Notes: generated by a model not told the origin, from the letters alone. Positions 30,298-39,773 are shown, numbered from the stretch's first letter. The stretch: 64,000 nucleotides of DNA from Alphaproteobacteria bacterium (GCA_028284945.1 JANQQJ010000040.1:1-64000); one strand, 5' to 3'. Program-made: numbers and translations.

Positions 30298-30678
30298 TCA
30301 AAGAGGCGGCAGCAGGGCCGCGGCAACAAGCCGCTCATCCATGCGTAGAACGTTGTAGGTCCGGCACGCTGCACCGGTATCCATAAAATCGACCGAGATG
30401 CCAAAGTCACTTTGCAGAGTATTGCGCAATGATGCCGGTATCAGCTGGACCGACGCACCGCATCCGATCAGCAGGATCTCGATGTCTTCAGAGACGGCAG
30501 TGACCGATGCCAGGCTTTCCAGCGTGATCTCAGGCACCGACGTCACGTCCCAGGGGATCGCCCGCTCTGGTAATAGCAGCACAGCGCCCTGATGTCGGCG
30601 GCCGGCGACACGGAAGCCGTCTTTGCCATAGCCTTCAATCAGGCCTGCATCATTAGGTGCTTGCTCTTCCATCTGCAT
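30298..30678 (-). CDS. Mth938-domain (DUF498) protein, NDUFAF3-like
   Basis: This is a 126-residue single-domain protein of the Mth938/DUF498 family. Visible runs are GLIEGYGKDGFRVAGRRHQGAVLLLP, then DIEILLIGCGASVQLIP and the C-terminal VDFMDTGAACRTYNVLRMDERLVAAALLP. The human member NDUFAF3 is a complex I assembly factor. The gene overlaps the 3' end of secF by 26 nt, with two possible ATGs (30678, 30672), so it is translated from the secDF message. This linkage suggests work on membrane-inserted proteins. With the NDUFAF6-like gene 1.8 kb away, both belong to families tied to complex I. Confidence 0.85.
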   Translation of the reverse strand: MQMEEQAPNDAGLIEGYGKDGFRVAGRRHQGAVLLLPERAIPWDVTSVPEITLESLASVTAVSEDIEILLIGCGASVQLIPASLRNTLQSDFGISVDFMDTGAACRTYNVLRMDERLVAAALLPPL

Positions 30679-31756
30679 CGGAACGCGACTTCTCTTCTTC
30701 GGGTACCATGTGATCCCGGTTCAGGTTGAGCAGTAGCAGGAACGGCACCGCCACGAAGATCGATGAGTAGGTGCCAATGAAAACGCCCCAGATCATTGCG
30801 GCGGTGAAGCCGCTGATGACTTCGCCGCCGAACAAGTAGAGCGATCCAAGCGCCAGCAAGGTCGTGACAGATGTCATCACGGTCCGCGCCAGCGTCTCGT
30901 TAATGGATTTGTTGAACAGATCGGGCAGCGGCATCTTTCGATAGCGGCGCAGATTCTCCCTAACCCGGTCATAGACCACGACCGTATCGTTCAGCGAATA
31001 ACCGACAATGGTAAGCAATGCGGCAATGATCGACAGGTTGAATTCAAGTTGGGTGAGCGAGAAGAAGCCAATGGTCAACAGCACGTCATGGACCAGGGCC
31101 ACAACGGCGCCAACGCCGAACTGCCATTCGAACCGGAACCAGATATAGACCAGTACCGCCGCTACAGCCGCCAGCACAGCAATGATCCCGGCCTCGACCA
31201 GTTCGCCGCTGACCTTCGGGCCAACAGTTTCGCTGCGGCGCAGGCTGATTCCGGTCCAGACATCAGAACCGTCAACCCGTCTTACCTCAGTACCAACCAG
31301 TTCGTTCACTTCCTCAGCCGACATCGCTTGCAGGTTTGTGCCGTCGGGAACCTGAAAAGGCGTCCCGAACCGCGCGACCAACGCATCCGTCATCTTTGCC
31401 TGAGCATCGCGTTGTGCCGGGTCGCCGCCAGGCTGGAGCTCCGCGCGAATAAGAACGAATTCACGAAACTGACCTTCGGGAACGACGTAACCAATCGGTG
31501 GTGCGACCTCCTGGACGTTGACGTCTCCTAACCCAAGCCCGTTCATTTCCTCGCGGACGGTGTCGATTTCGACAGGCTGGTCAAGGCCGATCTCGATCAA
31601 GATTCCGCCACGGAAGTCGATGCCGAAGTTCAGTCCCTGCGTCAGGAACAAGCCCATCGACGCGACCAGCAGGACGCCGGAAAACACATAGGCCATGAAC
31701 CGCTTCGAAACGAATTCGATCGCGGTATCGTTGGGGACAAGCTTCAATCTGAACAT
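30653..31756 (-). CDS. secF: Protein translocase subunit SecF
   Basis: SecF pairs with SecD to use the proton gradient to help preproteins leave SecYEG on the periplasmic side. The protein has 367 residues. TM1 (~22-42) leads to GLNFGIDFRGGILIEI, the conserved start of the periplasmic domain, and five further helices follow. The segments YSLNDTVVVYDRVRENLRRY and ETLARTVMTSVTTLLALGSLYLFG are diagnostic. It lies 3 nt after secD. The C-terminal tail is charged and overlaps the Mth938 gene. Confidence 0.97.
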   Translation of the reverse strand: MFRLKLVPNDTAIEFVSKRFMAYVFSGVLLVASMGLFLTQGLNFGIDFRGGILIEIGLDQPVEIDTVREEMNGLGLGDVNVQEVAPPIGYVVPEGQFREFVLIRAELQPGGDPAQRDAQAKMTDALVARFGTPFQVPDGTNLQAMSAEEVNELVGTEVRRVDGSDVWTGISLRRSETVGPKVSGELVEAGIIAVLAAVAAVLVYIWFRFEWQFGVGAVVALVHDVLLTIGFFSLTQLEFNLSIIAALLTIVGYSLNDTVVVYDRVRENLRRYRKMPLPDLFNKSINETLARTVMTSVTTLLALGSLYLFGGEVISGFTAAMIWGVFIGTYSSIFVAVPFLLLLNLNRDHMVPEEEKSRSDADGRAST

Positions 31757-31759
31757 CGG

Positions 31760-33361
31760 CTACACCTCAATCGCCGCGGGGCGTTTGCGCCGAAGCCATA
31801 TGGCGATCAGCATGCGCGTGAGGATCACAGCGGTGAAGACAGAGGTCACAATGCCGACCGAGAGCGTGACCGCAAAGCCACGGATCGGGCCGGTGCCGGC
31901 AAAGAACAGAATGACGGCCGCGATCAACGTGGTGATATTCGCATCGAGAATGGTGCTCATCGCCTTGGAATAGCCGGTCTCGACGGCCGCAACCGGGCCC
32001 TTACCGGATCGAAGCTCTTCACGAATGCGCTCGAAGACCAGCACATTGGCGTCAACCGCCATGCCGATGGTCAATACGATGCCGGCAATACCCGGAAGGG
32101 TCAGCGTGGCCTGAAGGATGGAGAGAATACCGGCAATCAGAATCAGATTGGCCAGAAGCGATACATTGGCCGCCACGCCAAAGCCGCCATAACACAGGAT
32201 CATGAAGCCGATGACCGCGACCAGACCGATGATCGCGGCAATACGGCCCGCTTCAATCGAGTCCGCACCCAGATCGGGCCCCACCGTCCGTTCCTCGATC
32301 ACACCGACCGAGGCTGGCAATGCGCCAGCGCGCAACAAAACCGCCAGTTTGGCCGTCTCCGTCACGGTAAACCCACCGGAAATCTGACCGCTACCGCCCA
32401 ATATCGGTTCGCGGATCACTGGCGCACTGATCACCTTGTCGTCGAGCAGAATCGCAAATGGCTTGTTAACGTTAGCGAGTGTGGCATCGGCGAACGCCTT
32501 GGCCCCGCGTTGGTTGAACGTGAACGAGACGATCGGTTGATTAGTCTGGCCATCAAATCCGGGTTGGGCGTCTTTCAGGTCGGCACCATCGACCATGACG
32601 CGCCGCTGGATTGCATAGGGGATCGGCTCACCACCCTCGAACTCCGGATCCTGATACATGATTTCATAGCCGCTGCGGACCCGGCCGCGGCGCAACTCGG
32701 AAAAACTTGCCGTATCGTCGACCAGATGAAAGCTCAGTTTCGCCTGCTCTTTCAACACGCTGACATCAAAGCCCCCGCCGGGAATCTGGACCAGAATCCG
32801 GTCCTGCCCTTGCCGCTGGATCGAGGGCTCGCGGGTACCGAGTTCATCAACGCGGCGCCGAATGACCTCAAGTGTCTTGCTCATCACCTGGTTACGGCGC
32901 TCGGCAATCGCCTGCTCACTGAACCGCAATTCGATCACCCCGTCCCGCGGTGAGGTCACCTCAACGCTGGCCTGCGGCCCCAGTGGTGTATTGATCATCT
33001 GCGCAAGTTCGTCTTCAAGCGCGTCCTGTGCTACATCCGTATCAGTCGCATTCCTGAGGGTCACAACGACCGCGTCACCAACGACGGCGGCGCGGCCGAA
33101 GGTTTTTGCAACGCGCAGCACAGCGGGCACCTGATCCCGCAAATCTTCAACATCGCGTGCTACGGTTTCCGCCACATCGACTTCGAGCAACAAATGCTGT
33201 CCGCCCTGTAGATCCAGACCCAGATTAATCTGATTCGCCGGCAGCCACTCCGGAAGAGACTCCACCCGCTGCTCGCTGATCACATTGGGAAACGCGAACA
33301 GTACGCCGGTCAAACAGGTCGCGATGACGAGCCAGATTTTCCAGGGCGGGAAGTTCAACAT
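31760..33361 (-). CDS. secD: Protein translocase subunit SecD
   Basis: SecD (533 residues) has one N-terminal helix, a large periplasmic P1 domain and five C-terminal helices. The motif LGLDLQGGQHLLLEVDV follows TM1. FNQRGAKAFADATLANVNKPFAILLDDKVISAPVI belongs to the second periplasmic subdomain. The membrane part has GMAVDANVLVFERIREE, the counterpart of the conserved SecF helix containing the proton-relay aspartate. It sits between yajC and secF on one strand. Confidence 0.97.
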   Translation of the reverse strand: MLNFPPWKIWLVIATCLTGVLFAFPNVISEQRVESLPEWLPANQINLGLDLQGGQHLLLEVDVAETVARDVEDLRDQVPAVLRVAKTFGRAAVVGDAVVVTLRNATDTDVAQDALEDELAQMINTPLGPQASVEVTSPRDGVIELRFSEQAIAERRNQVMSKTLEVIRRRVDELGTREPSIQRQGQDRILVQIPGGGFDVSVLKEQAKLSFHLVDDTASFSELRRGRVRSGYEIMYQDPEFEGGEPIPYAIQRRVMVDGADLKDAQPGFDGQTNQPIVSFTFNQRGAKAFADATLANVNKPFAILLDDKVISAPVIREPILGGSGQISGGFTVTETAKLAVLLRAGALPASVGVIEERTVGPDLGADSIEAGRIAAIIGLVAVIGFMILCYGGFGVAANVSLLANLILIAGILSILQATLTLPGIAGIVLTIGMAVDANVLVFERIREELRSGKGPVAAVETGYSKAMSTILDANITTLIAAVILFFAGTGPIRGFAVTLSVGIVTSVFTAVILTRMLIAIWLRRKRPAAIEV

Positions 33362-33396
33362 GAGCGGGACTGCGCCTTAAGACCGTTATCGCGAGA

Positions 33397-33735
33397 TCAG
33401 TTGTCGTTGCCGGCGGGCTCGACGGGATCATTCTTCGACTTTACGTCGCTTAATGTCTGAGTAATCACCCGCACTCGCACACCATCGGCAATTTCGACCA
33501 TAACCTCTTCACCGCTTTCCACCTTGGAGACCTTGCCGATCAGGCCGCCAGCGGTCACCACCGTATCGCCGCGGCGGACTTTTGACACCATTTCCCGGTG
33601 TTCCTTGGCCCGCTTCTGCTGTGGCCGGATCAACAGGAAATAGAACACGACGAAAATCAGCAGCAGCGGCAGGAACGACATCAGCTCCGATCCACCGCCA
33701 CCGGCGGCCTGCGCATAGGCTGGCGAAATGAACAT
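33397..33735 (-). CDS. yajC: Preprotein translocase accessory subunit YajC
   Basis: This is a 112-residue bitopic membrane protein. A hydrophobic helix at ~20-40 (LMSFLPLLLIFVVFYFLLIRP) is followed by QQKRAKEHREMVSKVRRGDTVVTAGGLIGKV, the standard YajC cytoplasmic domain. YajC binds SecDF in the holo-translocon. It is first in the yajC-secD-secF-Mth938 run, with a ~140 bp divergent spacer to the DUF815 ATPase gene that should hold the promoters. Confidence 0.96.
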   Translation of the reverse strand: MFISPAYAQAAGGGGSELMSFLPLLLIFVVFYFLLIRPQQKRAKEHREMVSKVRRGDTVVTAGGLIGKVSKVESGEEVMVEIADGVRVRVITQTLSDVKSKNDPVEPAGNDN

Positions 33736-33878
33736 TGGCGTCTCCTCAAGTTTGCCGGGACTATAACGGTGGCCCGCCCTTTTGCAACTGATGCCGGGTA
33801 CTGTCGACTTCCAGTTTTTTTGACATCACGCGTCTTGTGTTAGTGTCCCGCGCTTGACCACCGATTTGGGGACGCGCG

Positions 33879-34745
33879 CTGTCTGACACAAGTCAAAATA
33901 CCGAGCTTTTGAAGGTTTTGTCGCGGATTGCCGACGCGCTGGAGCGCGCGGCGCCGGAGCAGGATGTTCCGCTGTATCTGGAAGGCGCAGACGCGTTCAT
34001 GTGGCATACGGACCCGGACAGGCTGGCTCCCGTGCCCAAGGTGAACCGCGTCGGCCTGGATCTGCTACGCGGGATTGACCAGGTTCGCGACATTCTGCTC
34101 GACAATACGCGCCGTTTTGCCGCTGGCCATGCGGCCAACAATGCCCTGCTATGGGGGGCACGCGGTACGGGCAAGAGCTCCTTGGTCAAAGCCGTGCACC
34201 AAGCTGTTGCCCGTGATGTCCCGGGCTTGGCGCTGGTCGAGATCAACCGGGAAGATATTCCTTCCCTGCCCCGTCTGTTACATGGCCTGCGGGACCAGCC
34301 CCGACGCGCCATCCTTTATTGCGACGATCTGTCTTTTGACACGGACGACACCACATACAAGTCCTTGAAAGCCGTGTTGGAAGGCGGGCTCGAGGGCCGG
34401 CCCGACAATGTAATCTTCTACGCAACCTCAAATCGCCGCCACTTGATGCCGCGCGATATGATGGAAAACGAACGATCCACGGCGATAAATCCGTCAGAAG
34501 CCGTTGACGAAAAAGTCTCTCTGTCAGACAGGTTCGGGCTGTGGCTTGGATTCCACAACTGCAGCCAGGATGACTACTTAGCGATGATCGACGGATATTG
34601 CGCGCATTACGAACTTAGCGGGGATCAAGCCGACATCCACGCAGACGCCCTGGAATGGTCGGTAACCCGCGGCGCCCGGTCGGGCCGTGTCGCCTGGCAG
34701 TTCATTCAGGACCTCGCTGGCCGCCAGGGGCGCAGCTTGGTTTAA
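33879..34745 (+). CDS. DUF815-family AAA ATPase
   Basis: This is a ~288-residue P-loop ATPase. Walker A is GARGTGKSSLVKA and Walker B is RAILYCDDLSFD. Sensor-region runs are VIFYATSNRRHLMPR and RFGLWLGFHN. The family is widespread, with no settled function. It is commonly found near export and envelope genes in Alphaproteobacteria, as here between nlpD and yajC. The start is uncertain. A TTG at 33909 has no ribosome site, while a CTG at 33879 gives SDTSQNTELLKV as N-terminus and has GGGGA 6 nt upstream. There is no ATG or GTG in the frame before the upstream stop. The CTG is used here. Confidence 0.85.
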   Translation: MSDTSQNTELLKVLSRIADALERAAPEQDVPLYLEGADAFMWHTDPDRLAPVPKVNRVGLDLLRGIDQVRDILLDNTRRFAAGHAANNALLWGARGTGKSSLVKAVHQAVARDVPGLALVEINREDIPSLPRLLHGLRDQPRRAILYCDDLSFDTDDTTYKSLKAVLEGGLEGRPDNVIFYATSNRRHLMPRDMMENERSTAINPSEAVDEKVSLSDRFGLWLGFHNCSQDDYLAMIDGYCAHYELSGDQADIHADALEWSVTRGARSGRVAWQFIQDLAGRQGRSLV

Positions 34746-34755
34746 GCTGGCTGCC

Positions 34756-35724
34756 TTATGCAGGTGGCAGATATTTCTGCGGATCGACCGCGCGGGTGCC
34801 TTTGCGCAATTCAAAATGCAGTTGCGGCTCGGTGACTGACCCCGATGCGCCGGCTGTTGCGATGATCTGGCCTCGGTTCACTTTTTGCCCGCGGGAAACC
34901 TTGATCGTATCCGCATGACCATAGGCTGAGACCCAGCCATCGGAGTGACGGACGAGAATCAGGTTTCCAAATCCTTTTAGCTCATTCCCGGCATAGACAA
35001 CGGTCCCGGTTTCGGAGGCGCGCACGGCTGTTCCTCTGGGCAACCGGATATTGATCCCGTCATTGTGGCGGCCGCCCTGTTTGGGGCCAAAACGAGAAAT
35101 CACCTTGCCTTTGGCTGGCCAGGTGAAACCGCTGCCCGTTAACGGCGGTGGTGCCGGCAACGGCGCTTTGGGTTTTGACGACCGCGTAACGGGCCGAGCC
35201 TGCCGTACCGGAGCGGAAGCCGATGACGCAACGGCTGCCCGGGTCTGTGGTGGCAGCGTTAGAACTTGGCCGACGCTGATGCTGTAAGGCGGACCAATCT
35301 GGTTGATCCGCGTAAGCTCTGACATATCGACGCCATAGGACCGCGAAATGCCATAGACTGTTTCCCCGCGCTTGACCTTATGCGTGCGCGCCACCGGCAG
35401 GCGCAGCCGCTGCCCCACTTCCAGGTGATGCGGCGGCGGCAATTGATTGACGCGGATAATCTCCTTCGGCGGCAACCCGAACCGCCGGCCGATGGCATAA
35501 ACCGTGTCGCCCTTCTGCACGATATATTGACCCGACTGAGGGGACTTCTGCGCGGTCTGAGGCGCCTGACGGACCGGCTTTGGCTTCGGTTTGGCATAGG
35601 TCTGAGGTGGTGGTTTGGGTGGTGGCGCGGAAGAATACCCGCCACGGTCCGAGCCACTGCTGCAAGCGGCCAATAGCCAACAACTGGCTAGAACAATGGC
35701 TGCCCTTGGAAATATGCCGCGCAT
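34756..35724 (-). CDS. nlpD: NlpD-like lipoprotein: two LysM domains and degenerate M23 peptidase domain
   Basis: This 322-residue protein is probably an activator of peptidoglycan amidases during division. The lipobox LLAAC (C at ~21) follows a signal peptide. A Pro/Lys/Gln-rich linker leads to two LysM domains (YIVQKGDTVYAIGRRF at ~70 and HKVKRGETVYGISRSY at ~114), a second linker, and a C-terminal LytM/M23 fold (~200-322). Metal ligands are altered: the first motif reads RHNDGINI, with Asn where active enzymes have Asp, and the last reads PQLHFEL, with Gln in place of the first His of HxH. As in E. coli NlpD and EnvC it is therefore probably non-catalytic. The order surE-pcm-nlpD supports the name. 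Confidence 0.88.
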   Translation of the reverse strand: MRGIFPRAAIVLASCWLLAACSSGSDRGGYSSAPPPKPPPQTYAKPKPKPVRQAPQTAQKSPQSGQYIVQKGDTVYAIGRRFGLPPKEIIRVNQLPPPHHLEVGQRLRLPVARTHKVKRGETVYGISRSYGVDMSELTRINQIGPPYSISVGQVLTLPPQTRAAVASSASAPVRQARPVTRSSKPKAPLPAPPPLTGSGFTWPAKGKVISRFGPKQGGRHNDGINIRLPRGTAVRASETGTVVYAGNELKGFGNLILVRHSDGWVSAYGHADTIKVSRGQKVNRGQIIATAGASGSVTEPQLHFELRKGTRAVDPQKYLPPA

Positions 35725-35761
35725 GAAAGGAGTTTATGGCCAAGTGGCTGAGGCTTCAATC

Positions 35762-36424
35762 TCAGGACTCAGTTCCCTTCAACATCGGCACGAAACGGAC
35801 GGGCAAAAGAGACTCAGTTTCGACGGCCTCGCCCGTTCTCCTGACCTTCATCACCGTCTGATTGCCCGACGAGCCAACCGGCACAATCAAGATACCGCCC
35901 TCATCAGACAACTGATCGATCAGTATTTGGGGCACTTCAGGGGCAGCGGCTGTTACGATGATTCGGTCGAATGGCGCGGCCTCGGGCCAACCTTTGAACC
36001 CGTCGCCATAACGCGCTGAAATGTTGGTCAGGCGAAGTCTCTCAAATAGAGGTTCTGCTGCAATCAAGAGATCGCGCTGGCGCTCAATGGTAAAGACCCG
36101 GCGCGCGAGATAGGACAGCACGGCCGCCTGATACCCCGACCCTGTGCCGATTTCCAGCACACGCATTCTTGGCCCCAGCTCAAGCGCTGCCGTCATGAAC
36201 GCCACCACATAGGGCTGCGAGATCGTCTGGCCGCTGGCAATTGGCAGGGCCGTGTCTTCATAGGCACGGTCCTGAAAGGCAGTGGGTATGAACGCCTCGC
36301 GCGGTACCCGCTCTATCGCCGAAAGGACGTTCGTATCGGTAATGCCCGCCCGCCGAAGGTCCATCAAGAGACGGATCTTGTTGGCTGGCTCACTCACCTG
36401 AGGCGGGCCCTTCAAGCGATTCAA
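35762..36424 (-). CDS. pcm: Protein-L-isoaspartate O-methyltransferase
   Basis: Pcm methylates isoaspartyl residues in aged proteins using SAM, starting their repair. The protein has 220 residues from the ATG. A GTG nine codons on (36397) overlaps the surE stop more tightly and may be the real start. The substrate loop SGQTISQPYVVAFM and SAM motif I VLEIGTGSGYQAAVLS are intact, followed by YGDGFKGWPEAAPFDRIIVTAAAPEVP. It is translationally coupled to surE. Confidence 0.96.
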   Translation of the reverse strand: MNRLKGPPQVSEPANKIRLLMDLRRAGITDTNVLSAIERVPREAFIPTAFQDRAYEDTALPIASGQTISQPYVVAFMTAALELGPRMRVLEIGTGSGYQAAVLSYLARRVFTIERQRDLLIAAEPLFERLRLTNISARYGDGFKGWPEAAPFDRIIVTAAAPEVPQILIDQLSDEGGILIVPVGSSGNQTVMKVRRTGEAVETESLLPVRFVPMLKGTES

Positions 36425-37220
36425 TCATCGCTTTGCGAGTCTCAGAATGGGTGAGATCCAAGTGCAGGGGTGTGACCGAAATGGTTCGCTCGCGAACTGC
36501 CTTCAGGTCGGTCTTGCTTTTTGGCTCCTCCAACCCCCGGCGGTAGCCGATCCAATAGTAGGGCTGACCGCGCGTATCCATCCGTTCTTCCAGAAGAATA
36601 TCGGACAGGTCGCGCCTGCCCTGAATTGTTACGTCAACGCCCTCGATCGCACCCATGCGGTGATCGGGAAAATTCACATTCATCAGGGCATCGGCATCCC
36701 ACTTGAACGACATTAACCAGCGGACCATCGGCTCGACGGCGGTGCGCGCACTGGTCCAATCGATGATCATCTCGCCGTCCTGCGGTGGCGCAAAGACCTG
36801 CGAAAAGGCAATCGAGGGAATACCGAGCAACGTGCCTTCCATCGCCGCCGCGACGGTCCCGGAATACGTGACATCTTCACCCAGATTTGACCCGCGATTG
36901 ACGCCGGACAGCAGCAATGTCGGCCGGTGATCCGCCAGAACATGCGACATCGCCACGACGACGCAGTCGGTCGGTGTGCCACGCACCGCATAGTGGTTGT
37001 CGCCATATTGCCGGTATCGAAGCGGTTCCGACAGTGTCAGGGAGTGCCCTGCCCCACTCTGCTCGAATTCAGGGGCGACAACCCACACATCGTCGCTGAG
37101 CCGCCGCGCGGCCTCTTCAAGGATGTCGATACCTTCGGAGTGAATTCCATCGTCATTGGTCACCAATATCCGATGATGAGATAGATCGATATCGATGTCG
37201 GGAACCGGAAACATGGCCAT
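36390..37220 (-). CDS. surE: 5'/3'-nucleotidase SurE
   Basis: SurE is a metal-dependent phosphatase of nucleoside monophosphates and short polyphosphates, linked to stationary-phase survival. The protein has 276 residues. The metal site is ILVTNDDGIHSEGI (N, D, D), then APEFEQSGAGHSLT with the catalytic Ser, VRGTPTDCVVV, and LLSGVNRGSNLGEDVTYSGTVAAAMEG. A short extra N-terminus (MAMFPVPDIDIDLSHH) precedes the core. The gene starts 3 nt after serS ends and runs into pcm. Confidence 0.97.
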   Translation of the reverse strand: MAMFPVPDIDIDLSHHRILVTNDDGIHSEGIDILEEAARRLSDDVWVVAPEFEQSGAGHSLTLSEPLRYRQYGDNHYAVRGTPTDCVVVAMSHVLADHRPTLLLSGVNRGSNLGEDVTYSGTVAAAMEGTLLGIPSIAFSQVFAPPQDGEMIIDWTSARTAVEPMVRWLMSFKWDADALMNVNFPDHRMGAIEGVDVTIQGRRDLSDILLEERMDTRGQPYYWIGYRRGLEEPKSKTDLKAVRERTISVTPLHLDLTHSETRKAMIESLEGPASGE

Positions 37221-37222
37221 AA

Positions 37223-38503
37223 TCAGGCGCCTATCGGCTCAATAACGGTCTGCCCACCCATATACGGCTGTAGAACCTCAGGGATCGCAATCGAACCATC
37301 GGCCTGCTGGTAGTTCTCCAGCACCGCGACCAAAGCGCGGCCAACAGCGATACCCGAGCCGTTCAACGTATGGACAAAGCGGGTTCCCTTTTCCCCCTCC
37401 GGCCGGAAACGGGCGTTCATCCGCCGGGCCTGGAACTCCCCGGTATTGGAACAGGATGAGATCTCCCGGTACTGATTCTGGCCCGGCAACCAGACCTCCA
37501 GATCATAGGTCTTGCGCGCCCCGAAACCGGTATCGCCTGATGCGAGCACCATCACGCGATAGGCCAGCCCCAGACGCTTGAGGATTTCTTCTGCACAGCC
37601 GGTCATCCGCTCGTGCTCAGCCTCGGATTCGTCTGGATGCACAATGCTGACCAGCTCGACCTTTGTGAACTGGTGCATGCGGATCATACCGCGCGTGTCT
37701 TTGCCCGCCGCGCCAGCCTCAGACCGGAAACAGGGTGTCAGCGCGGTATAGCGGATGGGCAATACGTCTTCGTCGAGGATTTGTTCGCGCACAAGATTGG
37801 TCAGGCTGACTTCGGCCGTTGGAATAAGCCAATAGTCATTGGTCGTTTTGAACAGGTCCTCGGCAAATTTTGGCAGTTGATTGGTGCCGAAGGCCGCTTC
37901 GTCGCGCACCAGCAGGGGGGGGCTAACTTCTTCGTAGCCGTTCTCGCCGGTCTGGACATCGATCATGAACGCGCCCAGTGCCCGTTCAAGGCGGGACAGC
38001 GCCCCCTTGAGGACAACAAACCGCGAGCCTGACATCCGGGCCGCGGCTTCAAAGTCCATCAATCCTAGGCCCTCACCCAGATCAATGTGGTCCTTGGGCT
38101 CAAAATCGAAGGTGGGCACGTTACCGACCTGCTTGATCTCTACATTGGACTCTTCATCGGCGCCATCCGGCACGTCGGCGTCAAGCAGGTTCGGGATGCC
38201 TCCTAAAATTTCGCCGAGTTCCGCCTGCAGAACGCGTTCTTTTTCCTCACCGTCCTGAATGGCCGTTTTCAAGCGCCCGACATCGTCGATGATCGCCTGA
38301 GCGTCCTCACCCTTGGCTTTTGCTGCACCGATTTCCTTCGAGCGGCTATTACGTTCGGCCTGCATGTTTTGAAGATCGGTCTTGATCGCCCGCAGCGCTT
38401 CGTCGGTCGCCAATAGTTTTTCCGCCATTGGCTGATGATTGCGCCGCGCCAGCGCCTGGTCAAAGGCTTGGGCGTTGTCTCTGATCCATTTGATATCGTG
38501 CAT
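37223..38503 (-). CDS. serS: Seryl-tRNA synthetase
   Basis: SerS charges tRNA-Ser with serine. The protein has 426 residues. An N-terminal coiled-coil arm (~30-105) contacts the tRNA long variable arm. The class II core has motif 2 ([24 protein letters not shown]) and motif 3 ([18 protein letters not shown]). [19 protein letters not shown]-type residues (here [14 protein letters not shown]) form the serine pocket. The start [15 protein letters not shown] is typical. It is followed after 3 nt by surE. Confidence 0.98.
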   Translation of the reverse strand: MHDIKWIRDNAQAFDQALARRNHQPMAEKLLATDEALRAIKTDLQNMQAERNSRSKEIGAAKAKGEDAQAIIDDVGRLKTAIQDGEEKERVLQAELGEILGGIPNLLDADVPDGADEESNVEIKQVGNVPTFDFEPKDHIDLGEGLGLMDFEAAARMSGSRFVVLKGALSRLERALGAFMIDVQTGENGYEEVSPPLLVRDEAAFGTNQLPKFAEDLFKTTNDYWLIPTAEVSLTNLVREQILDEDVLPIRYTALTPCFRSEAGAAGKDTRGMIRMHQFTKVELVSIVHPDESEAEHERMTGCAEEILKRLGLAYRVMVLASGDTGFGARKTYDLEVWLPGQNQYREISSCSNTGEFQARRMNARFRPEGEKGTRFVHTLNGSGIAVGRALVAVLENYQQADGSIAIPEVLQPYMGGQTVIEPIGA

Positions 38504-38578
38504 GGGGTGTATTCCGGGGGCGCTCGTTGGGCGCTGTATACGCCCTCCTCCTAAGCACGTCCACCGGCCTATAGTGAC

Positions 38579-39355
38579 TTATGTGGCGGCCCTCTTCCTC
38601 TCCACGATCCGCACCAGATAGATCGAAACCTCATAGAGAATGAGGATCGGCAGGCCCAGGGCGATCTGGGTAAACGGATCAGGCGGCGTCAAAATCGCCG
38701 CTGCCGCAAAGGTCAGTACGATGGCGTATTTGCGTTTGTCACGCAGCCAGTCCGAACTAATCAGCCCGGCACGGCCCGCCAGGGTGAGCGCGACCGGCAC
38801 CAGAAAACTGAACCCGAAAGCAAAGATCAGCTTCATCACGATGGCCAGATACTCGTTGACCTTGCCTTCGAATTCGATGGGCAGCCCGCCGGATTGAGCA
38901 GCAACGGTTTCGAAGCTCAAAAAGAACTGCCAGGCGATCGGGAAAACCACGTAGTAAGCCAGCGCTGCGCCCAGAGTGAACAGAATTGGCGTCGCGACCA
39001 GAAATGGCAGGAAGGCGCGCCGTTCATTCTTGTAGAGCCCCGGCGCAACGAACATCCAGATCTGTACCGCGATCACCGGAAAAGCGATCATCATGGCGGC
39101 AAAAAACGCCAGTTTGAGTTGGGTAAACAGCGCCTCTGGCAGGCTGGTGAAGATCAGCCGGCGCCCCTCCTCCCCCTCGACAAGCTGAGCGAGCGGCCGG
39201 ACCAAAAAACCATAAATGTCTTGCGAGAACGTCAGACAGACCACGAAGACCACAAAGAACGCGGCGACCGAATAAATCAGCCTGCGGCGTAGCTCAATCA
39301 GATGTTCAATCAGCGGCGCGCGGGTCTCTTCAAGATCCTCTTCTTCCCGGCTCAC
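38579..39355 (-). CDS. tatC: Twin-arginine translocase subunit TatC
   Basis: TatC is the signal-peptide receptor of the Tat system for folded proteins. The 258-residue protein has six hydrophobic helices. Family runs are LIEHLIELRRRLI near the N-terminus, FTSLPEALFTQLKLAFFAAMM, APGLYKNERRAFLPF, and RKYAIVLTFAAAAILTPPDPFTQIALGLPILILYE. The start overlaps the tatB stop by 4 nt. The gene order tatA-tatB-tatC is the usual operon. Confidence 0.97.
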   Translation of the reverse strand: MSREEEDLEETRAPLIEHLIELRRRLIYSVAAFFVVFVVCLTFSQDIYGFLVRPLAQLVEGEEGRRLIFTSLPEALFTQLKLAFFAAMMIAFPVIAVQIWMFVAPGLYKNERRAFLPFLVATPILFTLGAALAYYVVFPIAWQFFLSFETVAAQSGGLPIEFEGKVNEYLAIVMKLIFAFGFSFLVPVALTLAGRAGLISSDWLRDKRKYAIVLTFAAAAILTPPDPFTQIALGLPILILYEVSIYLVRIVERKRAAT

Positions 39356-39741
39356 GGCTCAGCCTTTTTGTTCTGATCGGCTTCGTCTTTGGCCGGATCA
39401 TGAATCGTCGGTTCCGGCCCGCCGTCGGACGGCATTGATCCAGACGTTTTTTCGGGCGGGATAATGGGTTTGTCCAGATCACCATGCGGGTCGATCATGT
39501 CTTTCACATGGCTGCGCACATCGACCGACTGCCGGGCCTTGTCGACCGTGTCTTTCAGCTCGGCCAGCTCTGACTCACGGACATACTGGTTCACAGACAC
39601 CATGAACTCGTCGACCATGCGGCGCAGCCGCGCAATGGTGCGGGCAAAACCCCGAATGACCCTGGGCAAATCCTTCGGCCCCACCACAAGAAGTGTGATG
39701 ACGATGACGACCAGCATTTCAGGCAGGCCGATATCAAACAT
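39352..39741 (-). CDS. tatB: Twin-arginine translocase subunit TatB
   Basis: TatB forms the substrate-receiving complex with TatC. The 129-residue protein starts MFDIGLPEMLVVIVITLLVVGPKDLP, the diagnostic membrane helix and hinge. An amphipathic helix follows, then a long acidic and Pro-rich tail (from ~75). The glutamate at position 8 of the helix, typical of TatB, is present. It sits between tatA (32 nt upstream) and the overlapping tatC. Confidence 0.95.
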   Translation of the reverse strand: MFDIGLPEMLVVIVITLLVVGPKDLPRVIRGFARTIARLRRMVDEFMVSVNQYVRESELAELKDTVDKARQSVDVRSHVKDMIDPHGDLDKPIIPPEKTSGSMPSDGGPEPTIHDPAKDEADQNKKAEP

Positions 39742-39773
39742 GGCAAATGTGTCCCGTCAGGCGCTGAACCAGC

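Noticed and set aside
34756-35724. Active M23 endopeptidase
   Set aside because: Two metal-site positions are changed (Asn for Asp, Gln for His), so it is annotated as a degenerate NlpD-type activator.
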